A stretch of 58,661 nucleotides of DNA from Xenococcaceae cyanobacterium MO_188.B29 (GCA_030065155.1 JASJDI010000006.1:1-58661); one strand, 5' to 3'. Positions 28,488 to 39,151 are shown, numbered from the stretch's first letter. Program-made: numbers and translations. The notes: a model not told the origin generated them from the letters alone.

Positions 28488-28997
28488 TTAAACAGAAACC
28501 TCGCTCAAATCACGAGACATATGTTCAAAAGGTTCATCTACAAAAGAAGTATCAGCAACTCCTGATTCTGATGCCATTTCTTTAACTAGGTCTTTCATAA
28601 TTTGGATACCCACAACAGTAGGACCAATAGGCACTCCCAAAGAATTGTAAGTTTCTCTTAGACCTTGCAATACTCTTTCGTTAAGGACATTCATATCTCC
28701 AGCGACTAAAGCATAACTTGCATAGCGAAGATAATAGTCTAAATCTCGCAAACAGGCAGAATAGCGACGAGTGGTATAGGCATTACCACTAGGACGAAGT
28801 AATTCTGGCACTTGTTCAAATAATTTAGCACTAGCTTCTTTAACAATAGATGCAGCATTAGCACTAATCATGGTAGCAACCGCTACTCTTGCTGTACCAG
28901 ATTCAAAGTAAGCTTTTAAACTATCTATGGCATTTCGGTCTAGATAACGACCAGAAATATCATAACTTTTAATTAAATTAGTAACCGCGTCTCGCAT
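28488..28997 (-). CDS. apcF: allophycocyanin beta-18 subunit ApcF
   Basis: A 169-residue phycobiliprotein of the phycobilisome core. The family features are MRDAVTNLIKSYDISGRYLD, the bilin-binding Cys in YSACLRDLDYYLRYASYAL, and the NERVLQGLRETYNSLGVP region. Length (169 rather than 161) and the C-terminal FEHMSRDLSEVSV distinguish ApcF from the main beta subunit ApcB. ApcF replaces one ApcB next to the terminal-emitter domain of ApcE. The gene stands alone, as is usual, and is divergent from glnA. Confidence 0.95.
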   Translation of the reverse strand: MRDAVTNLIKSYDISGRYLDRNAIDSLKAYFESGTARVAVATMISANAASIVKEASAKLFEQVPELLRPSGNAYTTRRYSACLRDLDYYLRYASYALVAGDMNVLNERVLQGLRETYNSLGVPIGPTVVGIQIMKDLVKEMASESGVADTSFVDEPFEHMSRDLSEVSV

Positions 28998-29479
28998 TAA
29001 ACATTTCTCCCAAACAGCAGTTTTCTTAGTTGGCTAATAATAGTGAATACCTATAATGCCTATTTTTGTCAAAGTTTTTTAGCCAATCCATAGTGTAAGT
29101 TTGACAACTTCTAGGAAAAGACACCAAAAGCTTGACCGCTTAGGCAGATTAGATTCACGATTAGCCTCATTTTAAGCTCTATCTATCTATAATCCCATAA
29201 ACCGCGACTAGGATAGTCATTTTGAAACTGGTTAACTTGATGAAGAGCTAAACAAGCTTAAACTTAAGCTCTGTATTAATTTATTAACTATAACCTAGTA
29301 TCAGAACAATGTATAACCGAAACAATTTTTGTTAATTTCATAACATTTTTGCAATATTTACAGATTCACAAGTAAACCAGACATGGTAATTCTGTAACAG
29401 AGCAAACAAAATATTGGCATCGCAATTTTTTAGGATGATTCGAGGCTAAAACATAATTTAATCACTCAAGGAGCTATTT
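28998..29479. promoter_or_regulatory. apcF-glnA divergent intergenic region
   Basis: 482 bases without a coding frame. It must hold the promoter of apcF (minus strand) and the promoter of glnA near 29394-29436. An AAGGAG at 29469 supplies the glnA ribosome-binding site. No structured riboswitch is evident: the predicted glnA leader is only about 36 bases. Confidence 0.6.
29394..29436 (+). promoter_or_regulatory. NtcA-type promoter of glnA
   Basis: GTAACAGAGCAAAC (29394-29407) fits the relaxed NtcA pattern GT-N10-AC. Exactly 23 bases later TAGGAT (29431-29436) fits the -10 pattern TAN3T. Box, spacing and -10 are the class II NtcA-activated arrangement described for cyanobacterial glnA. The box deviates from GTAN8TAC at one base. 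The expected transcript start is about 29443. Confidence 0.65.
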
Positions 29480-30901
29480 ATGCCTGAAACAGCCCAAGAA
29501 GTCTTGAGAATGATTCAAGAGCAAGACATTAAAATAATTGACTTGAAATTTATTGATATGCCAGGTATCTGGCAACACTGCTCTTTCTACGTCAGTGAGA
29601 TTAGTGAAGATTCTTTTGTTAGTGGCGTTCCTTTCGATGGTTCTAGTATTAGAGGATGGAAAGCGATTAACGAATCGGATATGGCTATGGTTCCCGATCC
29701 GACAACGGCTTGGATCGATCCTTTTTACAAAGAACCAACTCTAAGCATGATTTGCAGCATTAAAGAGCCTCGTACCGGAGAATGGTATAGCCGAGATCCT
29801 CGCTCTATTGCTAAAAAAGCCTTGGATTTTCTTTCTGCTACTGGCATTGGTGATACAGCTTTTTTTGGTCCAGAAGCAGAATTTTTTGTCTTTGATGATG
29901 TTCGTTTCGATCAAACCGAAAGTCAAGGCTACTACTATGTCGATAGTGTAGAAGGACGTTGGAATAGTGGTCGCCAGGAAGAAGGTGGTAACTTAGGTTA
30001 CAAGCCTCGTTATAAAGAAGGGTATTTTCCTGTTGCTCCTACCGATACTCTTCAGGATATGCGGACAGAAATGCTCCTGACTATGGGAGAATGTGGCGTG
30101 CCAATTGAAAAACACCACCACGAGGTAGCTACAGGGGGACAAAATGAACTGGGTATTCGTTTTGCGCCTATTATCGCAGCAGGGGACAATTTGATGATTT
30201 ATAAGTATATCATCAAAAATGTTGCCAAAAAGTATGGCAAGAGTGTTACCTTCATGCCTAAGCCTCTGTTTAATGACAATGGTTCGGGAATGCACACTCA
30301 TATGTCTATTTGGAAAGGCGGGCAACCCTTATTCTGGGGTGATGGCTACGCTAATCTAAGTAAAATGGCTCTCAATGCTATTGGTGGTATTCTTAAGCAC
30401 GCTCCTGCTCTTTTAGCTTTTACTAATCCCACTACTAACTCGTACAAGCGTCTTGTTCCTGGTTTTGAGGCTCCTGTAAACCTAGCTTATTCCCAAGGTA
30501 ATCGTTCTGCCTCAGTACGTATTCCTTTATCTGGTTCTAACCCTAAAGCAAAACGGTTTGAGTTCCGTTGTCCCGATGCTACTTCTAATCCCTACCTTTC
30601 TTTTGCAGCAATGCTTTGCGCTGCGATCGATGGGATCAAGAATGAAATCGATCCAGGAGAGCCTTTAGATGTAGATATTTACGATCTCTCTCCTGAAGAA
30701 TTGAGTAAAATTCCTTCTACTCCTGGCTCTTTAGAAGAAGCTTTAGAAGCTTTAGAAAAGGATAGTGCTTTCTTAACTAGTACCGGTGTTTTCACTGAAG
30801 ATTTTATTCAAAATTGGATTGAATACAAACTAGATAACGAAGTTAACCCTCTGCGCTTGCGTCCTCATCCTTATGAGTTTGCACTTTATTACGATTGTTA
30901 A
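29480..30901 (+). CDS. glnA: type I glutamine synthetase
   Basis: A 473-residue enzyme that makes glutamine from glutamate, ammonium and ATP; it works as a cytosolic dodecamer. It shows [17 protein letters not shown], the beta-grasp [33 protein letters not shown]-like [11 protein letters not shown], the ATP-loop [20 protein letters not shown] and the C-terminal EFALYYDC. Length is that of GlnA (GS-I), not of GlnN. A hairpin terminator follows. The nearby amt and icd genes make this an ammonium-assimilation neighbourhood. Confidence 0.98.
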   Translation: MPETAQEVLRMIQEQDIKIIDLKFIDMPGIWQHCSFYVSEISEDSFVSGVPFDGSSIRGWKAINESDMAMVPDPTTAWIDPFYKEPTLSMICSIKEPRTGEWYSRDPRSIAKKALDFLSATGIGDTAFFGPEAEFFVFDDVRFDQTESQGYYYVDSVEGRWNSGRQEEGGNLGYKPRYKEGYFPVAPTDTLQDMRTEMLLTMGECGVPIEKHHHEVATGGQNELGIRFAPIIAAGDNLMIYKYIIKNVAKKYGKSVTFMPKPLFNDNGSGMHTHMSIWKGGQPLFWGDGYANLSKMALNAIGGILKHAPALLAFTNPTTNSYKRLVPGFEAPVNLAYSQGNRSASVRIPLSGSNPKAKRFEFRCPDATSNPYLSFAAMLCAAIDGIKNEIDPGEPLDVDIYDLSPEELSKIPSTPGSLEEALEALEKDSAFLTSTGVFTEDFIQNWIEYKLDNEVNPLRLRPHPYEFALYYDC

Positions 30902-30964
30902 ATTATCGATTAGACAAAAACTACTTTTTTTTCCCTTAGTTTTTGCCAGGATTTAACATCTAAA

Positions 30965-30999
30965 ACCACCTAGAAATAAGCGTTCTGGGTGGTATTTTT
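30965..30999 (+). terminator. intrinsic terminator of glnA
   Basis: ACCACCTAGAA (30965-30975) pairs with TTCTGGGTGGT (30983-30993), an 11-bp stem with one G-U pair and a seven-base loop, followed by ATTTTT. It lies 63 bases after the glnA stop codon. Confidence 0.85.
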
Positions 31000-31031
31000 G
31001 ATCTTAGACATGCTAAAGCTCTCAGATTTTT

Positions 31032-31072
31032 GTAAAATTGGATACTAAAAATAGCCCATAAATAATTAAAAT
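31032..31072 (+). promoter_or_regulatory. NtcA-type promoter of amt
   Basis: GTAAAATTGGATAC (31032-31045) matches GTA-N8-TAC exactly. TAAAAT (31067-31072) is a good -10 element, 21 bases downstream, one short of the usual 22-23. The location before an ammonium transporter gene makes functional NtcA activation likely. The leader would be about 150 bases. Confidence 0.6.
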
Positions 31073-31229
31073 CTGATGATACACAAATGTTAGTTCGTAG
31101 TTTTAGCTTTGCACTTACTTTAAATATTAACGAAAAAAAAATAATTATTGTAAGTTTTTGAGCTATTAACCTGGACTCTCGTTTTGAGAACTGATCGAAC
31201 TCTCGTTATATAAATAACTTGATGGAGTA

Positions 31230-32735
31230 ATGAATTTCAAGCAAGTGCTAGGAAACAAAAAGGTTTCAGAACCTAAAAAACAAAATAATTCGCAATTCGA
31301 TTTTTTATCAAAGGATGAGTCTTTCTCCTTAAAATTTTTAAACAAAATGACTCGCTGGTTTTCTCCTTATTGGCTAGCTTGCATTCCTCTAACAGCCCTA
31401 ATTGTAGTGGTTTGGAATTCAGCAGCAGTGGCTCAAGGAATCGATCCACCAGCAGACATGGATCAACTTAGAGTTGTTTTAGACTCAATATTTTTATTAT
31501 TCTGCTCGGTTCTAGTAATCTTTATGAATGCTGGATTCGGGATGCTAGAAACAGGCTTTTGTCGCCAAAAAAACGCTGTTAATATTTTGGCAAAGAACCT
31601 GATTGTCTTTGCGATCGCGACTATGGCTTATTGGGCGGTCGGTTATGGTTTAATGTACGGTGAAGGTACTCCTTTTATTGGTTTGCAGGGCTTTTTCTTC
31701 AACGGAGATCCTGCTCCTTATGGGAATGATCCTTATCCCGAAGCAGTTCCTGAAGCTATTTCTTTCCTCTTCCAAGTAGCTTTCGCAGCTACCGCAGCAA
31801 CTATTGTTTCTGGTGCAGTAGCAGAAAGAATTAGATTTGATGCTTTCTTAATCTTCAGTACTCTTTTAGTTGGTTTTTCTTACGCTATTACTGGACACTG
31901 GGTTTGGGACGGCGGTTGGTTAAGTGAAATGGGCTTTTCTGATTTTGCTGGCTCAACTGTAGTGCATTCCGTAGGTGGTTGGGCTGCCTTAGTGGGAGCA
32001 GCACTGTTAGGACCACGGCAAGGTAAATACCGTAGTGATGGTAGCATTAGTGCTATTCCTGGTCACAATATGAGTATTGCGACTCTCGGTTGTTTAATTC
32101 TTTGGATTGGCTGGTTTGGTTTTAACCCTGGTTCAGAATTAGCAGCTACAGCTAATGTTCCTTATATTGCTGTAACAACTAACTTGGCAGCAGCAGCAGG
32201 GGGTTGTACCGCAACCTTTACCTCTTGGATTAAAGATGGTAAACCCGATCTTTCCATGATTATCAATGGTATTTTAGCGGGATTGGTTGGTATTACTGCT
32301 GGTTGTGCTGATGTAAGTTACCTTTCTGCTGTAGCTATTGGCGCGATCGCTGGTGTTATTGTTGTTTTCTCTGTCGCCTTTTTTGATAGTATCAAAATCG
32401 ATGACCCTGTTGGTGCTACTTCTGTTCACTTAGTCTGTGGTATCTGGGGAACTTTAGCGGTAGGTATTTTTGGTACAGGTAATATTGTTACTCAAATAAT
32501 CGGTATTTTAGCAATTGGTGCTTTTACCGTTGTGTTCAGTGGTATAGTTTGGTACATCCTCAAAATCACTATTGGTATCCGCGTCCATGCAGAAGAAGAA
32601 TTTATTGGTTTGGATATATCTGAACATGGTATGGAAGCTTATAGTGGATTCGTCAAAGAGTCTGATGTTTTAGTTGGCGGAAGTTCAGGTGTGGTTAATC
32701 CTGATTCTGAAGTAGCTAGCAGCCCCAACGCATAA
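31230..32735 (+). CDS. amt: ammonium transporter (Amt/Mep/Rh)
   Basis: A 501-residue inner-membrane ammonium channel with eleven transmembrane helices after a signal-like segment. Typical motifs are [49 protein letters not shown] and WFGFNPGS, and the pore His region [20 protein letters not shown]. The N-terminus has about 50 residues before the first helix ([15 protein letters not shown]) and an AVAQG signal-cleavage-like site. Met40 (31347) is a possible later start, but the ATG at 31230 has a GGAG four bases upstream. It lies downstream of glnA under its own candidate NtcA promoter. Confidence 0.96.
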   Translation: MNFKQVLGNKKVSEPKKQNNSQFDFLSKDESFSLKFLNKMTRWFSPYWLACIPLTALIVVVWNSAAVAQGIDPPADMDQLRVVLDSIFLLFCSVLVIFMNAGFGMLETGFCRQKNAVNILAKNLIVFAIATMAYWAVGYGLMYGEGTPFIGLQGFFFNGDPAPYGNDPYPEAVPEAISFLFQVAFAATAATIVSGAVAERIRFDAFLIFSTLLVGFSYAITGHWVWDGGWLSEMGFSDFAGSTVVHSVGGWAALVGAALLGPRQGKYRSDGSISAIPGHNMSIATLGCLILWIGWFGFNPGSELAATANVPYIAVTTNLAAAAGGCTATFTSWIKDGKPDLSMIINGILAGLVGITAGCADVSYLSAVAIGAIAGVIVVFSVAFFDSIKIDDPVGATSVHLVCGIWGTLAVGIFGTGNIVTQIIGILAIGAFTVVFSGIVWYILKITIGIRVHAEEEFIGLDISEHGMEAYSGFVKESDVLVGGSSGVVNPDSEVASSPNA

Positions 32736-32789
32736 TTACCAGTAATTTGATAAAAAAGCTATTAGCTTCAATTTGGTTAATAAATTAAT

Positions 32790-32819
32790 AAGGAGAGGTT
32801 TTTTCGCCTTTCCTTTTTT
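32790..32819 (+). terminator. intrinsic terminator of amt
   Basis: AAGGAGAGG (32790-32798) pairs with CCTTTCCTT (32807-32815), one G-U pair, with an eight-base T-rich loop, followed by a run of T residues. It lies 55 bases after the amt stop codon. Confidence 0.75.
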
Positions 32820-32910
32820 GTTTTTAAGGATGATCGGAGATTGAGACTTTTTATTCTATTTTTTTCCCGTTAAGCTAGACTATGTGTTTCCATGGCAGCA
32901 AAAGTATTTA

Positions 32911-34737
32911 ATGACTGTTTCTCCTTCCTCGTCAGCAAAGAAAACTCGCAGTAAAAATCAAGACAATGATTGGCGGTTGTTTCTCAAGTTAATTCCTTAT
33001 ACTCGCGGTAATCGGGGTATTTTGTTACTATCGATGATCTTACTAGTTCCTCTGGCGATCGCAGGAGCAATTCAACCTCTTATTATTGGACAAGCGGTTT
33101 CTATATTAAGACAAGAACCAACGTGGTTTTTTTTAGAAAATCTGTCTATAGCTCAAGGAATTAACATTCTAGTTGGAATTCTGTTGGCTACAGTAGTAAT
33201 TCGTTTGATGTTTGCTTCTCTTCAAGGATTCTTAGTGCAAAAAATTGGACAAGAGATTACCGCAGCAGTAAGAGAAGATTTATTTGTTCATGTTACTGCT
33301 CTGGCTTCTAGTTTTTTCGATCGAACTCCTGTAGGTAAATTAGTTACTCGTATTACCAATGATGTAGAAGCATTAGGAGATGTTTTTGCTAGTGGAGCAA
33401 TTGGTGTAGTCAGCGATTTTGTTTCTATTATCGCTATTGTGGTTACTATGTATTTAATGAACTGGCAGTTAGCATCGATGTTGGTGTTGATGTTAGTCCC
33501 AGTCACAGGCTTAATTATTTATTTTCAGCAACAATATCGTCAAGCAAATTATCGGGCCAGAGAAGAACTTTCTCAACTCAACTCTATGCTGCAAGAGAAT
33601 ATTGCTGGTATTAACATCGTTCAGCTATTTAGGCGAGAGCAATACAATGCAGAGATGTTTCGCTCGATCAATAATCGTTATCGCCAAGCAATAAATAAAA
33701 CTATTTTCCATGATTCGGCAGTATCAGCTACTCTAGAATGGATTTCCTTAGTAGCGATCGCTGGAGTTCTCTGGTTGGGAGGAGTATTTATTATTAGGGA
33801 AAATATTACCTTTGGGGTTCTTTCTACTTTTATTCTCTATGCTCAAAGATTATTCAATCCTTTGCGTCAATTTGCTGATAAATTCACCATGTTCCAATCA
33901 GGTTTTACAGCGATCGAACGAATAGCAGAATTGATGAATCAACCCATAGAGATAAAAGATCCAGAATCCTCTCAACTGACAAGAAAGAAAATTAAGGAAC
34001 AAGGCAGCAGAGGAGAAATAATCTTCGATCATGTTTGGTTTGGTTACAAAGAAGATGAATATGTTCTCAAAGACTTAAACTTTACTATTAAACCAGGGGA
34101 AAAAGTCGCATTAGTAGGGCCTACGGGAGCAGGGAAAAGTTCTATTATTCGTTTACTGTGCCGTCTCTACGAACCCAATCGTGGTCGCATTTTAGTTGAT
34201 GGAATCGATATCCGTGATATCTCTCAAGCAGAATTACGTCGTTATATAGGAGTAATTTTGCAAGAAAGTTTTCTGTTTGCTGGTGATGTGAAAAGAAATA
34301 TTACTTTAGGAGATGATTATTCTCTTGAACAAGTAAAAGAAGCTGCCAGATTGACTAATATCGATAAATTTATTGAGCAATTACCTCAAGGCTACAATAC
34401 CATCCTTAGAGAAAGAGGTACTAATTTATCTGGTGGACAGAAACAATTACTTGCTTTTGCCCGTGTAGCAATTCGTAATCCCAGTGTTTTGGTATTAGAT
34501 GAAGCCACTGCTAGTTTAGATGTAAGAACAGAAGCTCTGATTCAATCCGCTTTAGAGCAGTTGTTAACTGAACGTACCGCAATTATTATTGCTCACCGAT
34601 TATCAACTATTAGTAATGTAGATAAGATCTTAGTGCTTACCAGAGGAAAGCTGGTTGAATCGGGAACTCACGAAGAACTATTGGCTCAAGAAGGGCTTTA
34701 TTCCAGTTTGTATAAATTACAAATGTTAGGAACTTGA
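32911..34737 (+). CDS. ABC exporter, fused permease-ATPase
   Basis: A half-size ABC exporter of about 608 residues. Six transmembrane helices (about 25-330) precede a nucleotide-binding domain with Walker A GPTGAGKSS, the Q-loop VILQESFLFAG, signature LSGGQKQ, Walker B VLVLDEA and switch His in IIAHRLSTI. It acts as a homo- or heterodimer to export lipids, peptides or drugs; MsbA/LmrA-type architecture does not fix the substrate. The frame is open from GTG at 32884, but the ATG at 32911 gives a cleaner start before the Ser/Lys-rich N-terminus. It appears monocistronic. Confidence 0.92.
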   Translation: MTVSPSSSAKKTRSKNQDNDWRLFLKLIPYTRGNRGILLLSMILLVPLAIAGAIQPLIIGQAVSILRQEPTWFFLENLSIAQGINILVGILLATVVIRLMFASLQGFLVQKIGQEITAAVREDLFVHVTALASSFFDRTPVGKLVTRITNDVEALGDVFASGAIGVVSDFVSIIAIVVTMYLMNWQLASMLVLMLVPVTGLIIYFQQQYRQANYRAREELSQLNSMLQENIAGINIVQLFRREQYNAEMFRSINNRYRQAINKTIFHDSAVSATLEWISLVAIAGVLWLGGVFIIRENITFGVLSTFILYAQRLFNPLRQFADKFTMFQSGFTAIERIAELMNQPIEIKDPESSQLTRKKIKEQGSRGEIIFDHVWFGYKEDEYVLKDLNFTIKPGEKVALVGPTGAGKSSIIRLLCRLYEPNRGRILVDGIDIRDISQAELRRYIGVILQESFLFAGDVKRNITLGDDYSLEQVKEAARLTNIDKFIEQLPQGYNTILRERGTNLSGGQKQLLAFARVAIRNPSVLVLDEATASLDVRTEALIQSALEQLLTERTAIIIAHRLSTISNVDKILVLTRGKLVESGTHEELLAQEGLYSSLYKLQMLGT

Positions 34738-35112
34738 AAGGGGGGATGGGGGAGACAAGGGAGACAAGGGGGACAAGGGAGACAAGGGGGACCTCACAAG
34801 GGTAGGTTTTTTACTTTTGACCATTTATTTATTTAGGGAATTAGGGAATTGGGGAATTAGGGAGTATTTTTTAGTCGCTTAAAGTATCAATAAATACATT
34901 TTTTTGACAATTTTATACTGAATTAGAGTGCTTACTCACCCCTTTGTTAAAAACCTACCCTTGTCAGACAAGGGGGACAAGGGGAACAAGGAGGAAATTG
35001 CTTTCCACACTTCCCACACCTCCCACACTCCCCAAACTCCCCACACCTAAGTCAATCGATCAATTCAAAATTGACAGACAACTAGCTAATAGCTGATTTG
35101 AGCGAAGCAAGT
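34738..35112. repeat. short tandem repeats between ABC exporter and pepA
   Basis: 375 bases with no gene. Runs of degenerate GGGAGACAAGG units occur at about 34741-34790 and 34965-34993, AATTAGGGAATTGGGG units at about 34828-34863, and CTCCCACAC units at about 35005-35047. A MITE-like element (34797-34963) is embedded between the two purine-rich arrays. The pattern is that of cyanobacterial short tandemly repeated repetitive sequences. Confidence 0.8.
34797..34963. mobile_element. MITE-like element with 15-bp perfect terminal inverted repeats
   Basis: CAAGGGTAGGTTTTT (34797-34811) and AAAAACCTACCCTTG (34949-34963) are exact inverted repeats bounding 167 bases without coding capacity. TCA lies immediately outside both ends and may be a target duplication. 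Size and structure fit a non-autonomous transposon; the parent transposase is not in the window. Confidence 0.75.
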
Positions 35113-36588
35113 TTAATCCCCAAGTACCCAATTAACCAAAGTACGGACAGGAAAACCAGTTGCACCCGCATTATTGATACCATTGGGTTTATCTGACCAA
35201 ACTGGTCCAGCAACATCTAGATGTATCCAAGGAGTATCTTTAATAAATTGCTTCAGGAAAAGAGCAGCCGTAATTGAACCACCAGCACGAGGACCTGTAT
35301 TTTTCATATCGGCAATTTTAGATTTTAATCCCTCAAAATACTTTTCTTCCATGGGCATTTGCCAGAATTTTTCTCCAGCTAATTCTGCTGCGGTTTTAAG
35401 CTGAGTAGTAAGATTATCTTCAGTTCCCCACAAACCAGCCATATCATTACCGAGGGCAACAATACAAGCACCTGTGAGGGTAGCTAAATCGACGATCGCG
35501 TCTACTTCTAATTTTTCGGCAAAGACTAAGGCATCTGCTAAAGTAAGTCTGCCTTCTGCATCGGTATTATTAACCTCGATGGTTTTACCGTTAGAGGCTT
35601 TGAGAATATCTCCTGGGTGCATAGCCTTACCGCTAATCATATTTTCTGTAGCTGCACAGACAAAATGGACTTCAACCTCTGGTTTGAGTTGAGCGATCGC
35701 TTTAGCTGCACCGAGAGTAGCTGCACCACCACCCATATCCATTTTCATTGTTTCTATGCCACTACCACCCACTTTAAGATTAAGTCCACCAGAGTCAAAG
35801 GTAAGGCTTTTACCAACAATCGCTACTTTCCGCTTGGGTGTACCTTCTGGTTTATAGGTGAGGTGAATAAATTTGGGGGGTAAATCGGAAGCTTGGGCTA
35901 CTCCTAAGTATGCCCCCATTCCTTGTTCAAACTTTTCACAGTCTTCTTTTTCTAAGATTTCTATGGCTAAACCATATTCAGAAGCAATTTCTTGAGCAGT
36001 TTCTGCCATAGTAACTGGAGTCAATTCATTAGCAGGAGCATTAACTAGTTCCCTTGCCAGAATTACACCAGAGGCAATTTGTTCACCTTTAGCGATCGCC
36101 TGGGCTCGATCATCTAAACCTAATAAATCGATAGTTTCTAGTTTAGGTTCTTTTTCTTCTGGATCGGATTTAAAGCGATTATCTTGATGTAGTGCCAGCA
36201 GAATACCTTCTGTAATTGCTTGAGCGATCGCTGCTGGCTCTTCTTTGGTTACAGGTAGACTCATACCAAGAGTTTTATCTTTTTTGGCTGCACGAGCGAT
36301 CGCTGCTGCTGCAGTTCGATAACTATTTAACTTAAAATCTTCTGCTTTACCTAGTCCTACTAGTATAAGTTTACGAACAGAGTTTTTATTTCCTATACGA
36401 GTTGTGGCGGTACTACCTGTTTTACCTTTAAATTCTTCTTCTGCGATTAAATCACTAATTGTACCTGCTAATTTCTCGTTTAAATGAGCTAAATCTCCTG
36501 TTAACTCTGTTGCTTCTTCAAATATACCAAGGGCGAGAATATCGCCAGTCCAATCTAATATGGCTGTTTTCGTTGCTCGAATTTGCAT
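35113..36588 (-). CDS. pepA: leucyl aminopeptidase (M17)
   Basis: A 491-residue cytosolic aminopeptidase of family M17 with a variable N-terminal macro-like domain and a C-terminal catalytic domain (from about 175). Metal and catalytic motifs are [27 protein letters not shown], and the family signature [14 protein letters not shown], then [12 protein letters not shown]. It forms hexamers and needs two metal ions. It is convergent with the ABC exporter across the repeat region and divergent from the GNAT genes. Confidence 0.96.
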   Translation of the reverse strand: MQIRATKTAILDWTGDILALGIFEEATELTGDLAHLNEKLAGTISDLIAEEEFKGKTGSTATTRIGNKNSVRKLILVGLGKAEDFKLNSYRTAAAAIARAAKKDKTLGMSLPVTKEEPAAIAQAITEGILLALHQDNRFKSDPEEKEPKLETIDLLGLDDRAQAIAKGEQIASGVILARELVNAPANELTPVTMAETAQEIASEYGLAIEILEKEDCEKFEQGMGAYLGVAQASDLPPKFIHLTYKPEGTPKRKVAIVGKSLTFDSGGLNLKVGGSGIETMKMDMGGGAATLGAAKAIAQLKPEVEVHFVCAATENMISGKAMHPGDILKASNGKTIEVNNTDAEGRLTLADALVFAEKLEVDAIVDLATLTGACIVALGNDMAGLWGTEDNLTTQLKTAAELAGEKFWQMPMEEKYFEGLKSKIADMKNTGPRAGGSITAALFLKQFIKDTPWIHLDVAGPVWSDKPNGINNAGATGFPVRTLVNWVLGD

Positions 36589-36719
36589 TCCTATTTTTAT
36601 ATTCTCAGTGATGTATCTATCTATATCCTAGTTTGTCAAGCATCTTTCTTAAGGAAAATTGTTTTTCAATATTTGATTTCCTAGTTAATCTGGTAAAAAT
36701 TACAGAATTAATAATTTTT

Positions 36720-37232
36720 ATGTCCCTTCGCGTTTTGATTAGAAAGCAAACCAAAGAAGATTGTCAAGAATTGTTATCTCTGAACTGCAGAAGCAAAGAT
36801 TTCCATTTTCCTTGGGTTTTTCCGCCACTGAATGAGCAAGAATGCCAAAAATACATCGATCGTTGCCAAAATGAAAACCATGAGGGTTTACTGATTTGTC
36901 ATGCAACTAACAATAAAATTATTGGCGTAGTAAACTTCAGTCAAATCTTTCATGGAGCTTTTCAAAATGCTTATCTCAGTTACTATGTGGATGTAGATTT
37001 TGCACGTCAGGGATTGATGTTAGAGGGAGTTGGTTTAGCGATCGACTATGCTTTTGATAAGCTAGCTTTACATAGAATTGAAGCCAATATTCAGCCCGAT
37101 AATATTCCGTCAATTAAGTTAGTCAAAAGATTGGGTTTTAGCAAAGAGGGTTTTTCTCCCCGCTACCTGAAAATTAACGCAGAATGGCGCGATCATGAAC
37201 GTTGGGCATTAACAGTTGAAAATTGGGTCTAG
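36720..37232 (+). CDS. GNAT N-acetyltransferase, RimJ/RimL-like
   Basis: About 170 residues with the GNAT fold of the RimJ/RimL group. SYYVDVDFARQGLMLEGVGLAI contains the acetyl-CoA pyrophosphate loop (Q/RxxGxG/A region), followed by LALHRIEANIQPDNIPSIKL and KRLGFSKEGF, both highly typical. It probably acetylates the N-terminus of a ribosomal protein (RimJ acts on S5) or another protein. The frame opens at 36633, but the ATG at 36720 gives the expected start. It lies 50 bases before a second, unrelated-looking acetyltransferase. Confidence 0.88.
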   Translation: MSLRVLIRKQTKEDCQELLSLNCRSKDFHFPWVFPPLNEQECQKYIDRCQNENHEGLLICHATNNKIIGVVNFSQIFHGAFQNAYLSYYVDVDFARQGLMLEGVGLAIDYAFDKLALHRIEANIQPDNIPSIKLVKRLGFSKEGFSPRYLKINAEWRDHERWALTVENWV

Positions 37233-37282
37233 TTTTTACAGTTAAGAGCTAAGATTAGATTAAATTTTAAAGCTAGAGACTC

Positions 37283-37819
37283 GTGAGAAGAGATATTAGA
37301 GAACTCAGCACAAATGATATTGATCAAATAATAAACTACTTCCTACAAGCGGATCGAGACTTCTTAAGAGGAATGGGAGTAGAATCCAAAAAGCTTCCAC
37401 CTCATGATGATTGGTATAGTTTAATTCTTGAAGATCTCGATCGCTCAACACCACAAAAAAATTTCTACTATTTGATTTGGGAATTAGATGGTTGTCCTGT
37501 AGGACACTCTAATATCAATAAGATTATCTTTGGCAAAGAAGCCTATATGCATCTACATCTTTGGAAGCAAGGAAAACGCCGAAGCGGAAATGGAACATAC
37601 TTTATCAGAGAAAGTATTAACAAATATTTCAATAATTTTGAGCTTCAAAATTTATTTTGCGAACCCTATGCAATGAATCCAGCACCTAATAAAACCCTGG
37701 CAAAAATTGGCTTTGAGTTGGTCAAAAAGTATGACACAACTCCAGGATGGATCTGTTTCCCTCAAACAGTTAATCGATGGGTTTTAAGCAAAGAAAAATG
37801 GTTGCAAATGTCAACCTAA
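37283..37819 (+). CDS. GNAT-family acetyltransferase
   Basis: A 178-residue protein from a GTG start, downstream of the RimJ-like gene. YLIWELDGCPVGHSNINKIIFG and MHLHLWKQGKRRSGNGTYFI form the central strands and the acetyl-CoA loop (KRRSGNGT), and NLFCEPYAMNPAPNKTLAKIGFELVKKY is the C-terminal GNAT segment. The substrate is unknown. Sequence similarity between this and the preceding acetyltransferase is low by eye, so tandem duplication is not obvious. Confidence 0.8.
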   Translation: MRRDIRELSTNDIDQIINYFLQADRDFLRGMGVESKKLPPHDDWYSLILEDLDRSTPQKNFYYLIWELDGCPVGHSNINKIIFGKEAYMHLHLWKQGKRRSGNGTYFIRESINKYFNNFELQNLFCEPYAMNPAPNKTLAKIGFELVKKYDTTPGWICFPQTVNRWVLSKEKWLQMST

Positions 37820-37898
37820 TTATCTAAGAAATAAATCTACCCGTAACCAAGACGAAGAAATTTCTTGCCAAATTCCAGCAAAATATTCTAATCGATAA

Positions 37899-39038
37899 TT
37901 ACTCAATTTCTTTCTGGGATTCTTGATGACGTTCTAGGGCAAGTTCAATCAGACGATCGACTAATTGAGGAAAAGAAACTCCTTTAGCTGCCCACAACAT
38001 AGGGTACATACTCGTAGAAGTAAACCCAGGAAAAGTATTGATTTCGTTGATAAATACTTCTTGTGTCTCTTCCACATAAAAGAAATCAACTCTAGCTAGT
38101 CCTGCTGCATCTATCGTGGTAAAGGCTTTAAGAGACATTTCCTGAATTTCCAGAGCTATATTATCAGGAATTAAGGCGGGTATTTGCAGTTGAGCAAGTC
38201 CTTCTGTGTATTTAGTTTCGTAATCGTAAAAATCGCTATTAAAACTAATTTCACCAACTACTGAAGCTTTGGGGTTATCGTTACCTAAAACAGCGCATTC
38301 TAATTCTCTGGCGGTTACTCCTGCTTCAACAATAATCCGCCTATCGTAACTAGCTGCATTATCTAAAGCTGTTTCTAATTCACTACGCGATCGCACTTTA
38401 GTAATACCGACTGACGAACCCAAATTAGCAGGTTTAACAAAACAAGGATAATCTACAATTGCTTCAATTTCGTCACAAAGTTTGGGGAAAACACAAGGAT
38501 TAGACCAAATCTGCGATCGAGTAACTGCTGCGTATTTTACTTGGGGCAAACCAGCTTGGGCAAAAGCATTTTTCATAGCAATTTTATCCATTCCTAAGGC
38601 TGAACCTAAAACCCCAGAACCGACAAAGGGTACTTGCATTAATTTTAGTAAACCTTGTACCGTTCCATCTTCCCCATTAGGGCCATGAAGAACGGGAAAC
38701 CAAACATCAATCTCAGATATCTTTTGATTTTGACTAGCTTGAGTTAAGTGGGAAAACCCTTTAACTAGGGATGAGCTTTCCTGATTACTAGTTGATTGGG
38801 CAACAGAAGTTGTATCGTTTGAGCTTAATTGTAATGCTTCTCCTGAGGTTAATACTTGTTGCGCGATGTCTCCTGGTCGCCAAGAGCCATACTTATCTAT
38901 ATAAACTGGTAAGATTTCATACTTACTAGTATTGTCCTCTTGATTTAGAGCAGAGGCGATCGCTCTTGCAGATATAATTGAAACTTCATGTTCTCCTGAA
39001 CAACCACCAAAAAGCAATCCTATCTTCTTCTTTGCCAT
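37899..39038 (-). CDS. ddl: D-alanine--D-alanine ligase
   Basis: A 379-residue ATP-grasp enzyme that forms D-Ala-D-Ala for peptidoglycan. It has the N-terminal [18 protein letters not shown], the substrate motif [33 protein letters not shown], and the metal-binding [18 protein letters not shown]. Length places it in the larger DdlA-like class. A Ser/Gln-rich insertion lies near residues 75-100 between the first strands. It is convergent with the second GNAT gene. Confidence 0.96.
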   Translation of the reverse strand: MAKKKIGLLFGGCSGEHEVSIISARAIASALNQEDNTSKYEILPVYIDKYGSWRPGDIAQQVLTSGEALQLSSNDTTSVAQSTSNQESSSLVKGFSHLTQASQNQKISEIDVWFPVLHGPNGEDGTVQGLLKLMQVPFVGSGVLGSALGMDKIAMKNAFAQAGLPQVKYAAVTRSQIWSNPCVFPKLCDEIEAIVDYPCFVKPANLGSSVGITKVRSRSELETALDNAASYDRRIIVEAGVTARELECAVLGNDNPKASVVGEISFNSDFYDYETKYTEGLAQLQIPALIPDNIALEIQEMSLKAFTTIDAAGLARVDFFYVEETQEVFINEINTFPGFTSTSMYPMLWAAKGVSFPQLVDRLIELALERHQESQKEIE

Positions 39039-39151
39039 CGATCGATATCCCTAGTAATTTTCTTTTGATACTACACAAAAATTTTCAACTGTGGGCAAAT
39101 ATTTTTAAGTAACTTCAGAAAATACCTACATATAACAACTAATTTCAGAAA

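Larger units (their letters stand above)
30902..31229. promoter_or_regulatory. glnA-amt intergenic region
   Basis: 328 bases between two plus-strand genes. It contains the glnA terminator (30965-30999), the candidate NtcA promoter of amt (31032-31072) and about 150 bases of putative amt leader with A/T runs. No other gene is visible. Confidence 0.6.

Noticed and set aside
28380-28565. 61-residue ORF on the plus strand
   Set aside because: It runs through GC-rich palindromic repeats and into the antisense of apcF.
29394-29479. Glutamine riboswitch before glnA
   Set aside because: The predicted leader is only about 36 bases and no conserved glutamine-riboswitch fold is visible.
34741-35047. 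Repeat arrays considered as CRISPR
   Set aside because: Units are short, degenerate and directly adjacent, with no spacers of constant length and no cas genes.
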